Shown here in pieces: positions 10,095 to 21,959 of a stretch of 64,000 bases of DNA. The notes beneath the pieces were generated by a model. The model was not told the DNA's origin. It worked only from the letters and a program-made list of their open reading frames with translations, and searched no databases. The stretch covers positions 186,001 to 250,000 of the forward strand of contig RDEW01000017.1 in the NCBI GenBank assembly GCA_011109175.1, written 5' to 3'. This DNA comes from Dicyema japonicum. Its lineage: Eukaryota; Dicyemida; Rhombozoa; Dicyemidae. The position numbers and the translations under genes were made by a program. Each line of letters opens with the position of its first letter. Within the stretch, counting starts at the first letter, position 1.

Positions 10095-10903
10095 CATAAT
10101 TATCTTTAAACAATAGAAGTCAGGTAGTTGCCGCCCTCACTGCGTGGCTGTTCCCTCTCAAAATTGCGAGCGAAATTCGCTTAAATAGCCAGCGGCGTTC
10201 ACGGAGATCTTTAGTGCATGAGGTGATCCGGTTTCCAAGACGTCCGAAAAACTCGAGTGTAGAGGGGGAGTAGGATCCGGAAGTCTCCATAGCAAGGAGA
10301 ACAAATTTGACATCATCGGGAAGGTCGACGTATTTAACGAGTTTGGCCTTCTCCGCCTTTACGGATGCTGAACAGCCCTTGTAGCACTCTCGTGAAGATT
10401 TTTCTGGGCGAACGTGTCTGTACATGTCACATCCCAAACCAGTGGTTTCCCGGCCTCAAATGGAAATATGGTCATCCCGTCCGGTCGTTTCCCGTCACTT
10501 CTGCATAACCCGACCGGTTCAAGAATGGCTGAGTATCCAGCAGCATCCATAGCTCGCCTGACAATTTCATTCAGAGCCTTGTGCCTTGGGGATCTGCCAG
10601 CGCTCTTCCTTCAGGCGAGAGGGTGCAGGCCATAGCAGTCTATCAGGATGCCACATCGGCACGGGTGAGGTACACATACTTTTAGTCCCAGCCGCAGAGA
10701 GATACCAGTTCTAACGCATTCATCATCCAGAAAAGTGCCCAAAGCTCCATTGGGGATGGCGTTTAGCCAAGCTCGCTCTCAGGGGAAGCCCCCGAAAGCA
10801 AACAAGCGCGTCGATGCTGATTGGCAGATTCTAGTAGGAGTCCAAATGATTTCCAGCATAATAAGTTTAACTACCTGACTTCTATTGTTTAAAGATAATT
10901 ATG
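10095..10903. repeat. 35-bp perfect inverted repeat flanking a retroelement fragment
   Basis: 10095-10129 and 10869-10903 are exact reverse complements over 35 bp. Between them lies only the C-terminal part of an RLE-type retroelement, with the left arm in the position of its 3' UTR. Such arms are not expected at the ends of a LINE. Confidence 0.92.
10120..10860 (-). mobile_element. RLE-type retroelement copy 2 (C-terminal third), 5'-truncated
   Basis: The minus strand reads AILEPVGLCRSDGKRPDGMT and KPLVWDVTCTDTF near 10400-10540, then ISLAILRGNSHAVRAA near 10125-10170. This is the endonuclease-like C-terminus of the family. The upstream Cys/His part is in other frames, so the copy is degraded. 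Confidence 0.85.
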
Positions 10904-10904
10904 T

Positions 10905-11450
10905 GGAAGGATATTTTTCAAATAGCAGTATATGTTATGCTTCATCAATGCTTAAAATACAGCTCTTATGATTTTAAAAGACCATAGGCATTATGTGAAC
11001 AACAGATCTATCAATCGTCCACCATTCTTATAGACACGTGCGTAAGATGGAACTACCGCATAAATAATAAACATTTGTGGTTATGAATAGTTAAAAGAGA
11101 GTAATCATAATTTAATGTCTTATTATTGTATACACTGCTCTTACTCGTTGAGATTCTTCCACGTGTTTTTATAATGGTCACGGATTTCGCTTATTTAATG
11201 TCTCTTATAAGATTTAAAAATCTATTGGTATCACTAAAGAAGAAATAAAGTAGCTAACTAATCTGATGACCCTAGTTTCTGAAATTACCAGGGTTTAGTC
11301 AGTTAAAAGCACTCCCGTTTTACCCATAAGCATACTTTGGGTTTCACTTTTACTGTACTCCCTACAATTCGTTCTACTAGTTTTCTATCCAGCTTTTTTT
11401 GCAGGTTTCCGTAATTCACCTAGGTCATTTGCTGTTTTCACTTCCCCCCC
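10905..11450. other. AT-rich stretch, no gene seen
   Basis: I find no coding signal or known repeat here. It separates the RLE fragment from the next LINE remnant. Confidence 0.4.
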
Positions 11451-12950
11451 CAATTTGGTCATAATCATGATCCGAACAAAAAGGAAGTGTAATTCTCTGC
11501 CGTCCGCGAAAGCTTGGTTGAAAAAGTTCTCCGTGATAAGGTTGCATAGGTCGACACCGTAATTTTATCACTTCCCGCTTATCGATTCCATAGCTCTTAT
11601 AATCGCGTTTTTTAGTTCCTTGGCAGGGAGAAGCTTACAGTTTTTCTCAGCTGATTTCTGTAATGTCCGTTAAGTTCCTCAAGATCAGTTTGACGTTCCT
11701 CACATTCCCGAGTTATAGACTAGGATTGGTTGTACGGACATAGTATATAAACGCAACCATAGATTTAGAAAGAGGTCCCTTCTATGCGTCCAAATGCTCC
11801 ATTTTTCATTGACAGACAGCATTTTTACGAGCAATGTCATCAGCATCTCCCAAAAGCAAACCGAGCTTTTTTTATGAACCTCCACATTTCGTCAACCCGC
11901 TTGGAAATCCGACGTTAGATCGATCCCGAAGGTAATCTCACAACTTTAATAATCCATTTGGGGATTCCGGATTTTTCAAGGACTTCCATTAAAAAGTCGT
12001 GATCAACCGAGTCAAAACTTTTTTGGCATCAATCCATGCAGCATAAGTGATTTATTGATTTATTGACTAGTGCTTGCTTTTGGCATCAATCCACCTCCAT
12101 TTACTTTATTAAGTGATTTATTGACTAGTGCTTGTTCTTTAGCACCCTGACATCTTTTCCTTGTTCCCATCTGGTTTTCAGAAAGAAAGCCCAACGCTTC
12201 CACATAATCCGCTAACATGTCATTGATTCACTTTGTCAAAAGTTTATGGAGTGGCGACGTGCATGTAATAGGGCGTATGTCCTTTGGCGACTGTGAAGCT
12301 TCACATTTTGGGATCAAGTATGTAATTCCAGTAAAAACCAGTTTCCAGGGACGTACTCTCCGTTTACAATCCTAAGCATTTCGGTATAGATAAATTCATG
12401 CAGCGAGGTAAATTTCTTAATGAGAAATTGTAGACCCCATCGCAACCTGGGGTCTTCCAATTCGGCAAATATTGAATCGTTTGTTCGAAACATTTTTCGA
12501 GAATTCAACAGACACATTTTCAGCACCAGTTATTTTTTTCCGATATTAAAACTTTTCGAATTGAGGTATATTATTTTGTCCTCAATTCAAATTCCTTTAA
12601 AATGACCTTCTATTCAATTCAAATATTTGGTTGTCCATACGAAATTTCCTCCTCGCTTCAAATGACGACATTTTTTCTCCATGACTTTAACCTTATCTTG
12701 GATAAAAGACTGGCCCTTTCTCCAGATTGTTTCTTTCTGTATCCAAGTAGCGACAAAGCATGACACCCCATAGACTTCTCGTTATTAAAAAAGTCCTCGT
12801 AAAAAACTTTTCAATAAAAACAAAATGTGATTTCCATTGTTCAATTTTCTTAGTCAAATCCCCCTTCCATTTTGAGGGTTCAAATTTCTTTGTGGTAAGA
12901 GTTTGTTAGGCAGTTTGCCCACCATAAATAATAAAGGAAATTTGATCAAT
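11450..12950 (-). mobile_element. LINE remnant (family C), heavily decayed
   Basis: Reading down the minus strand in changing frames gives reverse-transcriptase landmarks in order. They are ITYLIPKCEASQSPKDIRPI with TCTSPLHKLL near 12190-12320, GAKEQALVNKSL near 12110, KSFDSVDHDFLMEVL near 11980-12030, IPKWIIKVV, a GDADD-like remnant near 11840, and QPILVYNSGMW near 11700. The PKDIRPITC and GAKEQ blocks define a LINE clade different from LINE-A. There are many stops and frameshifts. A short duplication (TAAGTGATTTATTGA...) near 12045-12125 interrupts it. Confidence 0.75.
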
Positions 12951-13087
12951 TGATGTTGGGTGATTCAGGCATTCGAAAATATCACATCAACTCTTACATG
13001 AGGAATTTTCTCCGTACGGGGTCTTGAAGAATGGTCAATTGACTGATTCGCCCGTAACTGCTCAATAGAAGTACGCTCACTACAAGC

Positions 13088-13500
13088 ATGGCCTCAATAG
13101 ATGTCGAGGACATATCAGGCTTAGAATATGAGGTCCCCTTCGAATCAAGTTCGTTACTTCGTAATTGTTGACGTTTTTGGAATATATGAGTTTTCTGAAT
13201 TCAGATATTGATATTTCCTCTCCAAACTTACACTTGAAACTTACCAAGAGAGTAGCCCATCCACCTCGGAAGACACGGCCGAGTCTAGAGCGCGTGCTTT
13301 CAATAACCGAGACACCCCATTGTTCTCGACAATCAGCTGTTGAGAAAGATATTATTGCTCGTGGAACTGGAAGTTTTGTGTTGTTTTGTTAAGGACGAAT
13401 CCTCGAAGCATCAGCGTCAGAAACATGTTCGACAAACTCGACGGCCGTTCGACTTGGGTTTTCTTTCCACAAGTCCACACAATCTGATGAATTTAGATGA
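13088..13500 (+). CDS. Unrecognised small gene
   Basis: The ATG at 13088 opens MASIDVEDISGLEYE and reaches GT after GAG. A later open block, NSDIDISSPNLHLKLTKRVA then HPPRKTRPSLERVLSITETP, runs to about 13360. Removing 21 bp (about 13371-13391) continues the frame through ILEASASETCSTNS and GFSFHKSTQSDEFR to a stop at 13498-13500. The product is small, basic and Ser/Thr-Pro-rich with no domain I know. The first junction is uncertain. Evidence is coding appearance plus micro-intron logic only. Confidence 0.4.
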
Positions 13501-13539
13501 TTCTCAGCAACAACAACCATTAACCATTATGTGCAACAC

Positions 13540-14190
13540 TCAAAGAAACAATATTTATAGTTAGTCTTTTCCATCTTCCTCTGTCGAATGCGAGTGATCT
13601 CAATTCGTCCAGGTCGTCTCCCGTCTTTAGATTTTTTCTCACACGATTTAAGTCTTTGTTTAGGGCTGTCGAAGTGTCGATCTAGGTCGTCCGCGGAAGG
13701 GTTTTTCGCAACTGTCAAAGTAATCTTCCATTGCTTTGTTAGCGGGTACTTCCGGGTTTATTCTTAGTACATGCCCAAATAGCCTCCACCGGGCATCTAT
13801 CACATCCTTGCTGATGTAAGAACACATCACTTGTAGAAGATACCAGTAGTTAATATTCTACGTGACCATTTCATTCCGAGTAAGCTTTTTAGTTGTCTTC
13901 TATGGAACGAATCCAGTTTTAATAGTTCGTTAAAAAAACTTTCTCAGGTCCCACCGTTTTACAGCAAAATCGGTTTCACAAACGCGTTGTAAAGTCTGCA
14001 TCTGATGTCAATTCCAAGTCCTTTGGCACTTAGCCATTCTTTCTTCAGTTTAGCCATTGCCGCATTTGCCAGTGTTTTCCTCCTTAGTACATCTTCAGCG
14101 TCTCCTAGTAGAGAGCCGAGCTTATTAGTACGTCTCCATCTTTCATGAGTAATATCGTCTTCTCTTTTGATTTCCGTTAACCAGCGACGT
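13540..14190 (-). mobile_element. LINE C-terminal remnant (family D)
   Basis: The minus strand reads ISKDVIDARWRLFGHVLRIN, PEVPANKAMEDYF, then FRGRPR. RW-LFGH-LR and GRPR are the diagnostic C-terminal blocks of RTE/CR1-like LINEs. The copies at 36900 and 42500 share them. Frames shift several times. Confidence 0.75.
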
Positions 14191-14254
14191 GTTACTATTT
14201 TTTATATTATTATTTTTTTAAGTCAAACATAAATATTAGTATTAGTCACAGTTA

Positions 14255-17200
14255 TTATTTCTTTTGCGGTTTAGATTTTATTATAGATTTTTTAGAGCCT
14301 TTTCGTTTGGGAGAGACTGAATCGGGGGTTAGACTTCTTCTGATTTCTAATTTTTTTTCGCGTAAAAAATATATTTCCTTTTCATTCTCATTATGCACTT
14401 TATCGACTTTGACTTGCATTTCTCTCAATTCGTTGATTTGGTTGGTCTTCTCACTGTCGCGATCTGAACGTTCTTTTTGACGGGACCGCGTTATTTCTTC
14501 GTACCATTCGTTGAATTTGGTTAAGTTGTTTTCCTTCTCCTTGATTAGATCCTCTATCAATTCATCCGTCAACATGAGTGGATTTTCGATCAGATTCCTG
14601 GATTCATTACAGAAACTAAACTTCTCATAGAGGGACGCATCAATCTCTTTGATTTCGTCCTTGGCCTGTTTTATGCACATTTGAAGGATTTTGTCGACAT
14701 TTGTGTTCTCCTCAGACTCGGGATAAATATTGTTCTCCTTGTAGTACTCGAGACGGGTGTTAACAGCCTAAATACCATTTTATTCTTACTTTGATGTATC
14801 TCCCAGGTTGAGCTTCTTCCCAGGCCTTTTTAATGACCACGAGTTCTTCATTCCGGCTTATACTTTTGACGACTTCTATGTCCTCCTGAAAGTCACAACT
14901 CCCAAAACCTGTCGATGTCCAGAGCTTACAATCTTGAGCACCCAATGCGGCTTTGATTTGTCAAAAAAGTCATGAGAGGAGTCCAGTTTCAATTTGTCCT
15001 TCCTTTTCCCTTTATCTACGGATTTTTCCATAGCTTGAGAAGTAACTTGGCTCTTCATGTAAACTTTGCGTCATAGAAACAAATACTGTTGAGTTCGTTA
15101 GAATCAAGATGTTTAAGGCTCTCGACAAACTCCTCCTCGGCCTGAGTCATCGGCCAGTCGTAGTTCAAAGCACTGACTTTTATAGAATAGTCGTGCTTCT
15201 CTTCTCCATTTTTCAGAAAAATCACCACCGGGAGGACGGCCGACCCGATTCCTTTTGCAAAGCTAATGACCTCATCTTTATCCCATATTTCCACTAAAAC
15301 AGGAATTTCACTGTGCGAGGTTTCCACGTATATTGTCGTCAAATGCTCTTCAAAGACTCTCACGTGATAGCTGAACTAAAATTTAATCATACTCGGCAAA
15401 AATAGAAGATTCCAGTGGGACGTAGTAGTCCGTTATTTCACGCACATAAAAGCTGTGGCTGATTTCGTTTTTCTCGGACGTAGGAAGTTTACTGTGGTCC
15501 CCAATCAGTCTCAACTTCCATTTTCCGCTCGAAATGGGGTTATCCTTAGTAAAACCTTCTGCTAGAAAAGTATATCCACGCTGAATGATGAAACCACGTT
15601 ACTTTATTCGGTTTATAAATCGCAGGACTTATTTTGTCGAACACTCTTGAAATTTCGTTCCCTGTATCGTTGTCGATCACTCTCAGTCGACAATTTTGGA
15701 AGACAGAGTAAAGTTTAGGGACGACAAGGACTTCCTTAGACACGTGGAATATTCCCCTGGCGGCTAAAGGAACGAGAAAACCTGAATAAAAGAAACCACG
15801 AAAAAGCAGGCTGTTCAGCAAATATTCCCGTATAGTCGCAAAAGGCTACCTGAGTCCATTCTCCAGCATTGAAGGGGAAAAAACGATTTAGATTCGGAAA
15901 CTCAGACAACAAACCACGAAAAATGTTCAGTCCGATTCTTTCAGCTTGATTTTCTAATGGAATGCTTAGTTCAGAGAGTTTCTTGCGATATTCCTCAAAT
16001 TTAGGGTGATCTAGGATAAACCCCATTAAACACCAGAATTTCGTGATTTAACAGCTTGTCTGACCAAATAACTCCGAAAGTATGACTGCAGCTTGACTAT
16101 TGAAATTAGAGAATCCGGAGTCCAACTAAACCTCATCTCATCACATTACATCTGCTGAGACTGACGAGAAGCCCCTAAAAGTGAGGCTAGAACGAAATAC
16201 TCTTTATAGGTTTGTCCGATATTTTGTCATTTTTTGTGCCTTAATTTTTTAAATTTCTAATTTTACTCTTTTTTGAAGTTTTTCCAGCCGTTTTCTGTTC
16301 GGATGAGACTACATAATCATGGATCACGGAAAACCAGAGTTAGCCGATCCTGTTGTTGCTTTATGAGAATATTTTAAGGAGAAATTAAGAATTAAAGCCC
16401 GGAGGGGGTGCCTTATACTATCCATATTCGCTTCTCCAATGGTGGACGATATTTCACTGATAAGGATAGCATAGAACGTCTAAATATCATCCACAGAAAC
16501 AGGAAGAGCATATAAAGGTAATCTACTACATCGAAATATCCATCCAAGGTGGCTTCCGCAAGGGAGTTGTAAGGGCAGTGCAGTTTGTGGAATGAGGACC
16601 ACTCCTTCCTCAAAGCATTCTGGTCGTGCCACAGGTTAAGACAGGAATTGAACGTTTTGACAAAATTAGCTGCATTTTCAATATAGCACGTAGATTCCTA
16701 GTTTATATATTTGAAATTCACTTTTCCCAGTTTCCCCATAAGAGCGTCCTCGTCTAATAAGTAAAACTGAGTATTTGAAAGAAAGTAGGTGTGATACCCA
16801 TATGTGGACGTGGACATGCAACGGAGAACGTGACGGCTACTTTAAGAGATCTGAAATTACCCTTTCGGCAGAATCAACATTTCAGATTTTGTCCCCGCAG
16901 TCCTCAATGTTAGAAGAGGCGGATTCGCAGATTCTATATTCCGCCAACTGTAGGATTCCACCACCAATTGGGCGTGGCAATCTGTCGCAACTCTCTTTTC
17001 ACATTCTTCTATATTTGATTCCGACTCGTGCTCGCTCACGGGGGTGTAAGACTGCTGACTAGATCCCTCATTTAATGTAAAGGCAGTCAAGGAAATGAGA
17101 AGTTCCATTTGCTCATTTGAGTCAATTAAGACAAACAGAGGAGAGTTCTCATCAGGCAAAAGAATCTTGGTAAGTTCACGGAAAACCTGAGTCAGCAACG

Positions 17201-19391
17201 ATTTTTTGTCCTTGGCTGTGTTTGTTGCTGAACTCGTATGAATGTATGCTTATTGCAGCACATATATGCCTGAGGACGGTGATATAGGCATAAATATCTG
17301 GAATTACTCACAATACGACCGGAAACACTGGTAAAAGTCAGCAAAGTCAAGGGACATGCTGTTTAAGCTATGCTTGTACACCTCTTCCTGTGTGACGCTT
17401 ACTTCATCTGTCTCCTTTAATTTTATCTTCTTCACTGCTAATTTAAAAATGTTGAAATAACCCCCGGACTTGTTTTCCTCGGTTGAACTCCGTTTCTGCT
17501 TGCTTTCCCCCTTAGAGGAATCGGCACTGCTAATCTTCCTGCTTCTTGGGGCTTTCAACGTTACCTGAGCGTTATTTTTTAATTTTCATACATTTTGTTT
17601 CACTTTTCGAGTGCTAACTGCGTCAGGTTCAGATTTCTCGGATTGATTTGACTGCTTTTTCTCTGTTTTTGGTTTATCGTCCACTGAAGCTTTGTCGTCC
17701 TCCAGAACCGATCCATTTAGGTTCTGACATTCCTCCCTTCTAAAAATCACGAATGAAGTAACTTGGAGGAACTGATGCGGAAATTAAAGTATGGAGTCAA
17801 AAGTTTGATGAATTTGTATTCAACCGTGGACGCCGAGCTCACTAAGATGAAAAGATTTAAAAACATGTGCTCGATTTCTTCCTTGGCCTTATTAGCTTCC
17901 ACGCTGGGACTGGGGGTTCGACAGGCGGGGGGAATAAAGGAATATCTCGAATTTGCTGCAAAAGTACTGGATGGGGGTTGGATTGACTGAAACCAATCTT
18001 CCGCATTTTAATGCTCACATCAGTCTAAAATACGGGGGAAGCAGTACCATCTGCTGAAGATCAATCATGTTGAATGGATAATTTGGATGTTTGTACTGAG
18101 CGGTCACGATCACTCCCGGTAACTCTGAGAATACGTCTTCCTCCATAGGAGAGTCGCGCTCTTGAGTTAATCAATCTTATACTTGTCACGATTTTCTCCT
18201 TCTTTTTGTCGTCTTTTTCTACCGAGGGGTAACTACTAGTACTCACTTTTATTTTTGATGGACGATTCCTTCGTTTCGACGGGGATGTCCTTGAATAAAA
18301 AGTCGAAGTAAACCACTTGGTTTGAACAAATCTCTTGGAGATCCTCTTTGGGTTCCTCGGTTTCCCATTTGAAGACCTTTAATGATTTTTTTAGTAAATC
18401 CCAAATCGTTTCATATTCAGTATTTAACATTGGGATCGATTCTGGCAGCCAGCCTGTGAGACATTGGATCGCACTAAAGTCCCCAATCTTCCCATCTTTC
18501 ATACTGGGAGATCAAAATAAAAAAAACTCAAGAATTGCTATTTTAAGGAGTCCTTTTGTTAGCAAAAGGGGCCACAACTCGTTCGAGTTTGAGGAAGAAA
18601 CTAAAAGGGGGAGGTTATTCCGATCAAGGGGGATATAATCATCGACAGTAATTTTCCTCCAGCACCCCTACAGTTCGTAAACCATCAACCATCCAAAAAA
18701 GTTTGATACAGTATTTCCCATATTGGTTGAATTGGCATATATTGGGACCACGTGTGATTTTGTTGATTGAATAAATATGCTCCCAGGGTCTCCAATTGTG
18801 GAACGAATTATCAGGTAAGACATAGCATTGGTAAGCTGGGTCAACGTTCGTGGCATTACGCACGTGACTGATTGTCCACAAGAAGGAAATTTCGCAAATA
18901 ATGTGACGGATTATCTAATGTTAACTTGCCGGTACTTCGAATTGATAAACGTGGTCGTTGTTCAGTGTGAGGTCGAAGTCGTAGTATGACGTGGGATCGA
19001 CCACGATGGGGGGTTTGGCCATATATTCACCTGGTTTGTTCCAGGAAATCACATTCTGCTTCAAAAGTTCAGGAAAATTGTTTTTTTCAGGGTCTTCGAA
19101 ATAGTGACAAGACTAAAATGACTTTATTAGCCATACAGTCCGGGACTTGTCCTTATCCTTCGTCTTCACTTGGCCTTCCTTAAAAGTTTAAGAAAAAAAT
19201 ACCCATTTTTCATTATTAACTTCGACATCACTCCATTCCGGCCAGATAACGACTCTTATTTGCTTAGAAGTTACCGTGCTTCTTCTCAGGGAAGACTCGG
19301 TTCTGAAAATATCAGGTAGAGTTTACTTTACTGCTAGTTTACTACTAGTTGTGGACAATACTCTGCCTTGCTGTTTTTTGTTGGATTTCAT
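14255..19391 (-). CDS. ADGB: Androglobin (calpain-like and permuted-globin ciliary protein)
   Basis: Androglobin is a large chimeric protein tied to motile cilia and sperm flagella. Minus-strand exons match it in order. N-terminal region: IWPEWSDVEVNNEKW (19200-19260), WRPWEHIYSINK and YGKYCIKLFWM-GCWRKITVDD (18600-18800), ELWPLLLTKGLLKIA, CLTGWLPESIPM (about 18430). Middle: SYSWRNI and LRTAGTKSEMLILPKG (about 16870-16960). Globin end: FCDYTGIFAEQPAFSWFLLF-R (about 15780-15850). C-terminal half: VLVVPKLYSV, VIDNDTGNE, DYYVPLE, ALNYDWPMTQ, PHWVLKIVSS, then a charged coiled coil ending KPQKK at 14255. Placed introns include 18668-18689, 15757-15781 and 15371-15392 (22-25 bp). The ATG at 19389-19391 (MKSNKKQQGR) is a reasonable but unproven start. 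No break was seen in the parts checked. Confidence 0.93.
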
Positions 19392-19509
19392 TCAAAACTA
19401 TGGAGATAATTTAAAATATTAAGTTGTTTATAAATGAAACTAATTTAATCAATATAATTAAATAATTAAATTTTGTGACTATTTGTCTTTGTGATCCCAT
19501 TCTTCTCCG

Positions 19510-19710
19510 TTCGAATTTCGCTGTTGTTCATTCCGGCTGAAGGTTCTGCGTATCTGCGATACTTATGTTAATGATTAGTAACCCCATCATCTGTGATACC
19601 TCACCATGGAATCGGATTGTTTACAAGAACTCACACGCAAGCAAAAGAAAAAAAGTTAAGAACATGTTTTGGCCCCCTTCCAGCGATTAGTTAGCACAAC
19701 TGTTCTCTGA
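19510..19710 (+). repeat. SINE-2 copy (partial, diverged)
   Basis: It begins with a B-box relic (CCGTTCGAATTTCG), then CTGAAGGTTCTGCGTATCTGC, a conserved SINE-2 body motif, and AAGAACTCACACGCAAGC. It matches the copies at 32930 and 62820-63065. Confidence 0.6.
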
Positions 19711-19794
19711 TACAAAAATAAACTGTGTCCTCACATGAGGAGCTATAATTACTATGGCTCACGTAAAAGTGCTGGTATTTATTATTTTATAAAG

Positions 19795-19885
19795 ATCAGG
19801 TAAAGTAGTAGTTAGTGTGCTGTCATCTCATCGCGATTAGCTATGGATTCGATACCCCGCATTGCTGCTTGCTTTGTCTAATGCA
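19795..19885 (+). repeat. SINE-1 head fragment
   Basis: TAGTAGTTAGTGTGCTGTC and GCGATTAGCTATGGATTCGA match the tRNA-derived head of the SINE at 2886. The core is missing. The rest, to about 20090, is AT-rich filler. Confidence 0.5.
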
Positions 19886-20096
19886 TGAGCTCCCAACGGA
19901 GGTGCGAGATTTTAAAAATTTATAGTAAATTTTTTAAGAGGAAATCTTTTTCAAATCATAATCTATTATGTTTTAATTAATAACTTTGTACCTAACTACT
20001 TTTTTTGGTTGAAGACTAAATTTATATAAATTTATCCGGAAAAATTTATTATAAAAAATTTTTAAAATCAAGAATTAATTTTAAAATTAATTAATA

Positions 20097-20969
20097 ATGG
20101 CCTGTAACTCCCATGTCAAGAGGATTCTACACTCTATACCTGAATTCTCTATTGACAAGGACGCCGGCCATGCTTGTGAGGCCTGGAGCCGCACTTATCA
20201 GCTTTCTCTGCCTTCCTCGTTCTCTCAGCGGGGCTTGGACGATGCTATATGCTGGAATTCTTTCAAAGATTTTCTAGTGTCATCTAGCCAACATCGCCGT
20301 GCTTGTTTGTTGTCGGGACGTCTTCCGAGAGCGGTGCCTGGCTCAACGCCATCTCCAATGGAGTTCTGGGTACTTTCTGGATGATGAATGCGTCCTATTG
20401 GGAACATTTGCGACTGGGATTGAAAGTCTGTGTTCCACATCCGTGCCGATGTGGAGACAAGATCGACTGTTTTGGCCTACACCTTCTCTCCTGCAGAAAG
20501 AGTGTAGGAAGATTTCCCAGACACATGGCCTTGAACGAAGTCGTTGGGCGAGTTTTGGACGCCGCCGGACACCCCTCCGTGCTCGAACCTGTCGGCCTTT
20601 GCAGGCGGGACGGGAAACGACCAGATGGTATGACAATCTTCCCTTTTGAAGCCGGGAAACTTCTTGTCTGGGACGTTACCTGCACCGACAAATTTGCCTC
20701 TTGCAACCTACTCCAGAGTGCTTCTGGAGCCTGTTGAGAAGATGAAACGGGAAAAGTACAAGGTCCTACCCAAGGATTTTTTGTTTGTTCCATTCGCCGT
20801 TAAGACGTCTGGTTCCCTTGCGCCTGCGACGCTGGAATTCTTGAGTCATCTAGGGAATCGGATCCCTACACGAAAAGGAGACCCTCGTGAGCGCTGCTGG
20901 CTATTCGAGCGAATCTCGCTCGCTATCCTGAGAGGGAATAGCCACGCAGTCAAGGCAGCCTCTATATAA
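20097..20969 (+). mobile_element. RLE-type retroelement copy 3 (C-terminal half)
   Basis: The plus strand reads SQRGLDDAICWNSFKDFL, then CRCGDKIDCFGLHLLSC near 20430-20495. DGKRPDGMTIFPF and LLVWDVTCTDKF follow near 20610-20700, then TLEFLSHLGNRIP and ERISLAILRGNSHAVKAAS to 20969. This is one of the best-preserved tails. It needs about two frame changes (near 20310 and 20735), so it is inactive. The Cys/His knuckle and RPDG...WD pair suggest nucleic-acid binding plus restriction-like endonuclease. Confidence 0.88.
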
Positions 20970-21045
20970 CCTTTACTCTATTTTCTTCAATAAAATTTTA
21001 AGAATTAATAATTAAATATTTAGAATTATTTAAGCCATAACAAAA

Positions 21046-21800
21046 TCAATATTCCTCATTCCCCTTATAGAAGCAGGTCATGAGTGAAATGATTATCTAT
21101 TAATGATTATTACAATATACATTCCAGGAGGCCATCCCAAGGGAGATGATATTCACTAATTTTGTCTTGAAGACGTAGACGTTGACGAATGTAGAAAGGC
21201 AGCCACGGTGATAAGCATTGTAGGGAGTGCAAGGCATTTTACTGCAACACGTGATGGGAATTGTCAATATTGAAAACTCTGATGACTTTTCGACGCCACA
21301 GCATTTAAACTGGAATGATGTGTTAAATTCAAACTTTATTCTGAAGGTAATCCACGCTGGAGTTATACTGGCGATATTGGGTGAAGTACTTCCTGAAAAG
21401 CTTCTCAGTCCTGATGCTGTATTGCTTCGCAGTCAATTTTTGGAAGCAAAATGGAATGAGCAGTACTCCCACGGCTATAACACTGAGTATGACAAACTAG
21501 AATATAAAATCGGATTACCAGTATTTTAGTCTTCTTTCCCTTTCCCCCAGTATAGGACAGTCTGGCAGAAAAAATGGCCAAAATTATGGTAAGCAGAGTA
21601 GCACAGTTCAGTAAAGAAAAGGAGAATATACATTCTTGCATAGTCAGTATATTTTTCAGCAAATTAGTATAATCACTGTAGAACGCGTATTGTAGCATCA
21701 ACAGCAGGAAGAAAACACACTAACAGTAAGGTGGGTCACTTACTAGGTTGAATGTGAAATTTATGAAGAAAGTGATGGTATCAAGCCAATTTCGTCCCAT
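21046..21800 (-). CDS. Tetraspanin
   Basis: Tetraspanins are four-pass membrane organisers. Splicing four micro-introns gives a complete short protein: 21720-21743 (24 bp), 21497-21518 (22 bp), 21310-21334 (25 bp) and 21097-21120 (24 bp). It starts MGRNWLDTITFFINFTFNL at 21800. TM1 is CVFFLLLMLQYAF, TM2 is about SLLNCATLLTIILAIFSA, and TM3 is about KILFVILSVIAVGVLLIPF. The large loop carries the hallmark motifs FKCCG (formed across the third intron), TCCS and RGC. TM4 is about LVNIISLGMASWNIIISLM, ending KGNEEY at 21046. At roughly 200 residues it is at the short end for the family. The family is certain from CCG plus topology; the subfamily is unknown. It looks intact. Confidence 0.92.
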
Positions 21801-21854
21801 TTTGTCGATAATTATATATTATTACTTATAAACGGTGACAGTCCGTAAAAATAT

Positions 21855-21884
21855 CCACATTTGGAATTTTTATTCCAAATGTGG
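21855..21884. repeat. Perfect 13-bp hairpin with TTTT loop
   Basis: 21855-21867 and 21872-21884 are exact inverted repeats (CCACATTTGGAAT / ATTCCAAATGTGG) around a 4-base loop. It lies about 55 bp upstream of the tetraspanin start codon, so it could be a 5' regulatory structure, or a chance or MITE relic. Confidence 0.75.
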
Positions 21885-21959
21885 AAATCTCTATTTAGTA
21901 ACGCATCACAATTAATGTTAATACATCACACGTTTTACATAACAAACCATTTTTAAGCC

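Noticed and set aside
14255-19391. First impression that this was a DOCK- or C2-domain-type protein
   Set aside because: Ordered matches such as PWEHIYS, GCWRKIT, TGWLPE, FADYT/FCDYT and DYYVP fit androglobin from end to end.
20395-20793. 132-codon minus-strand frame
   Set aside because: Antisense of the plus-strand RLE retroelement tail, which has the conserved motifs.
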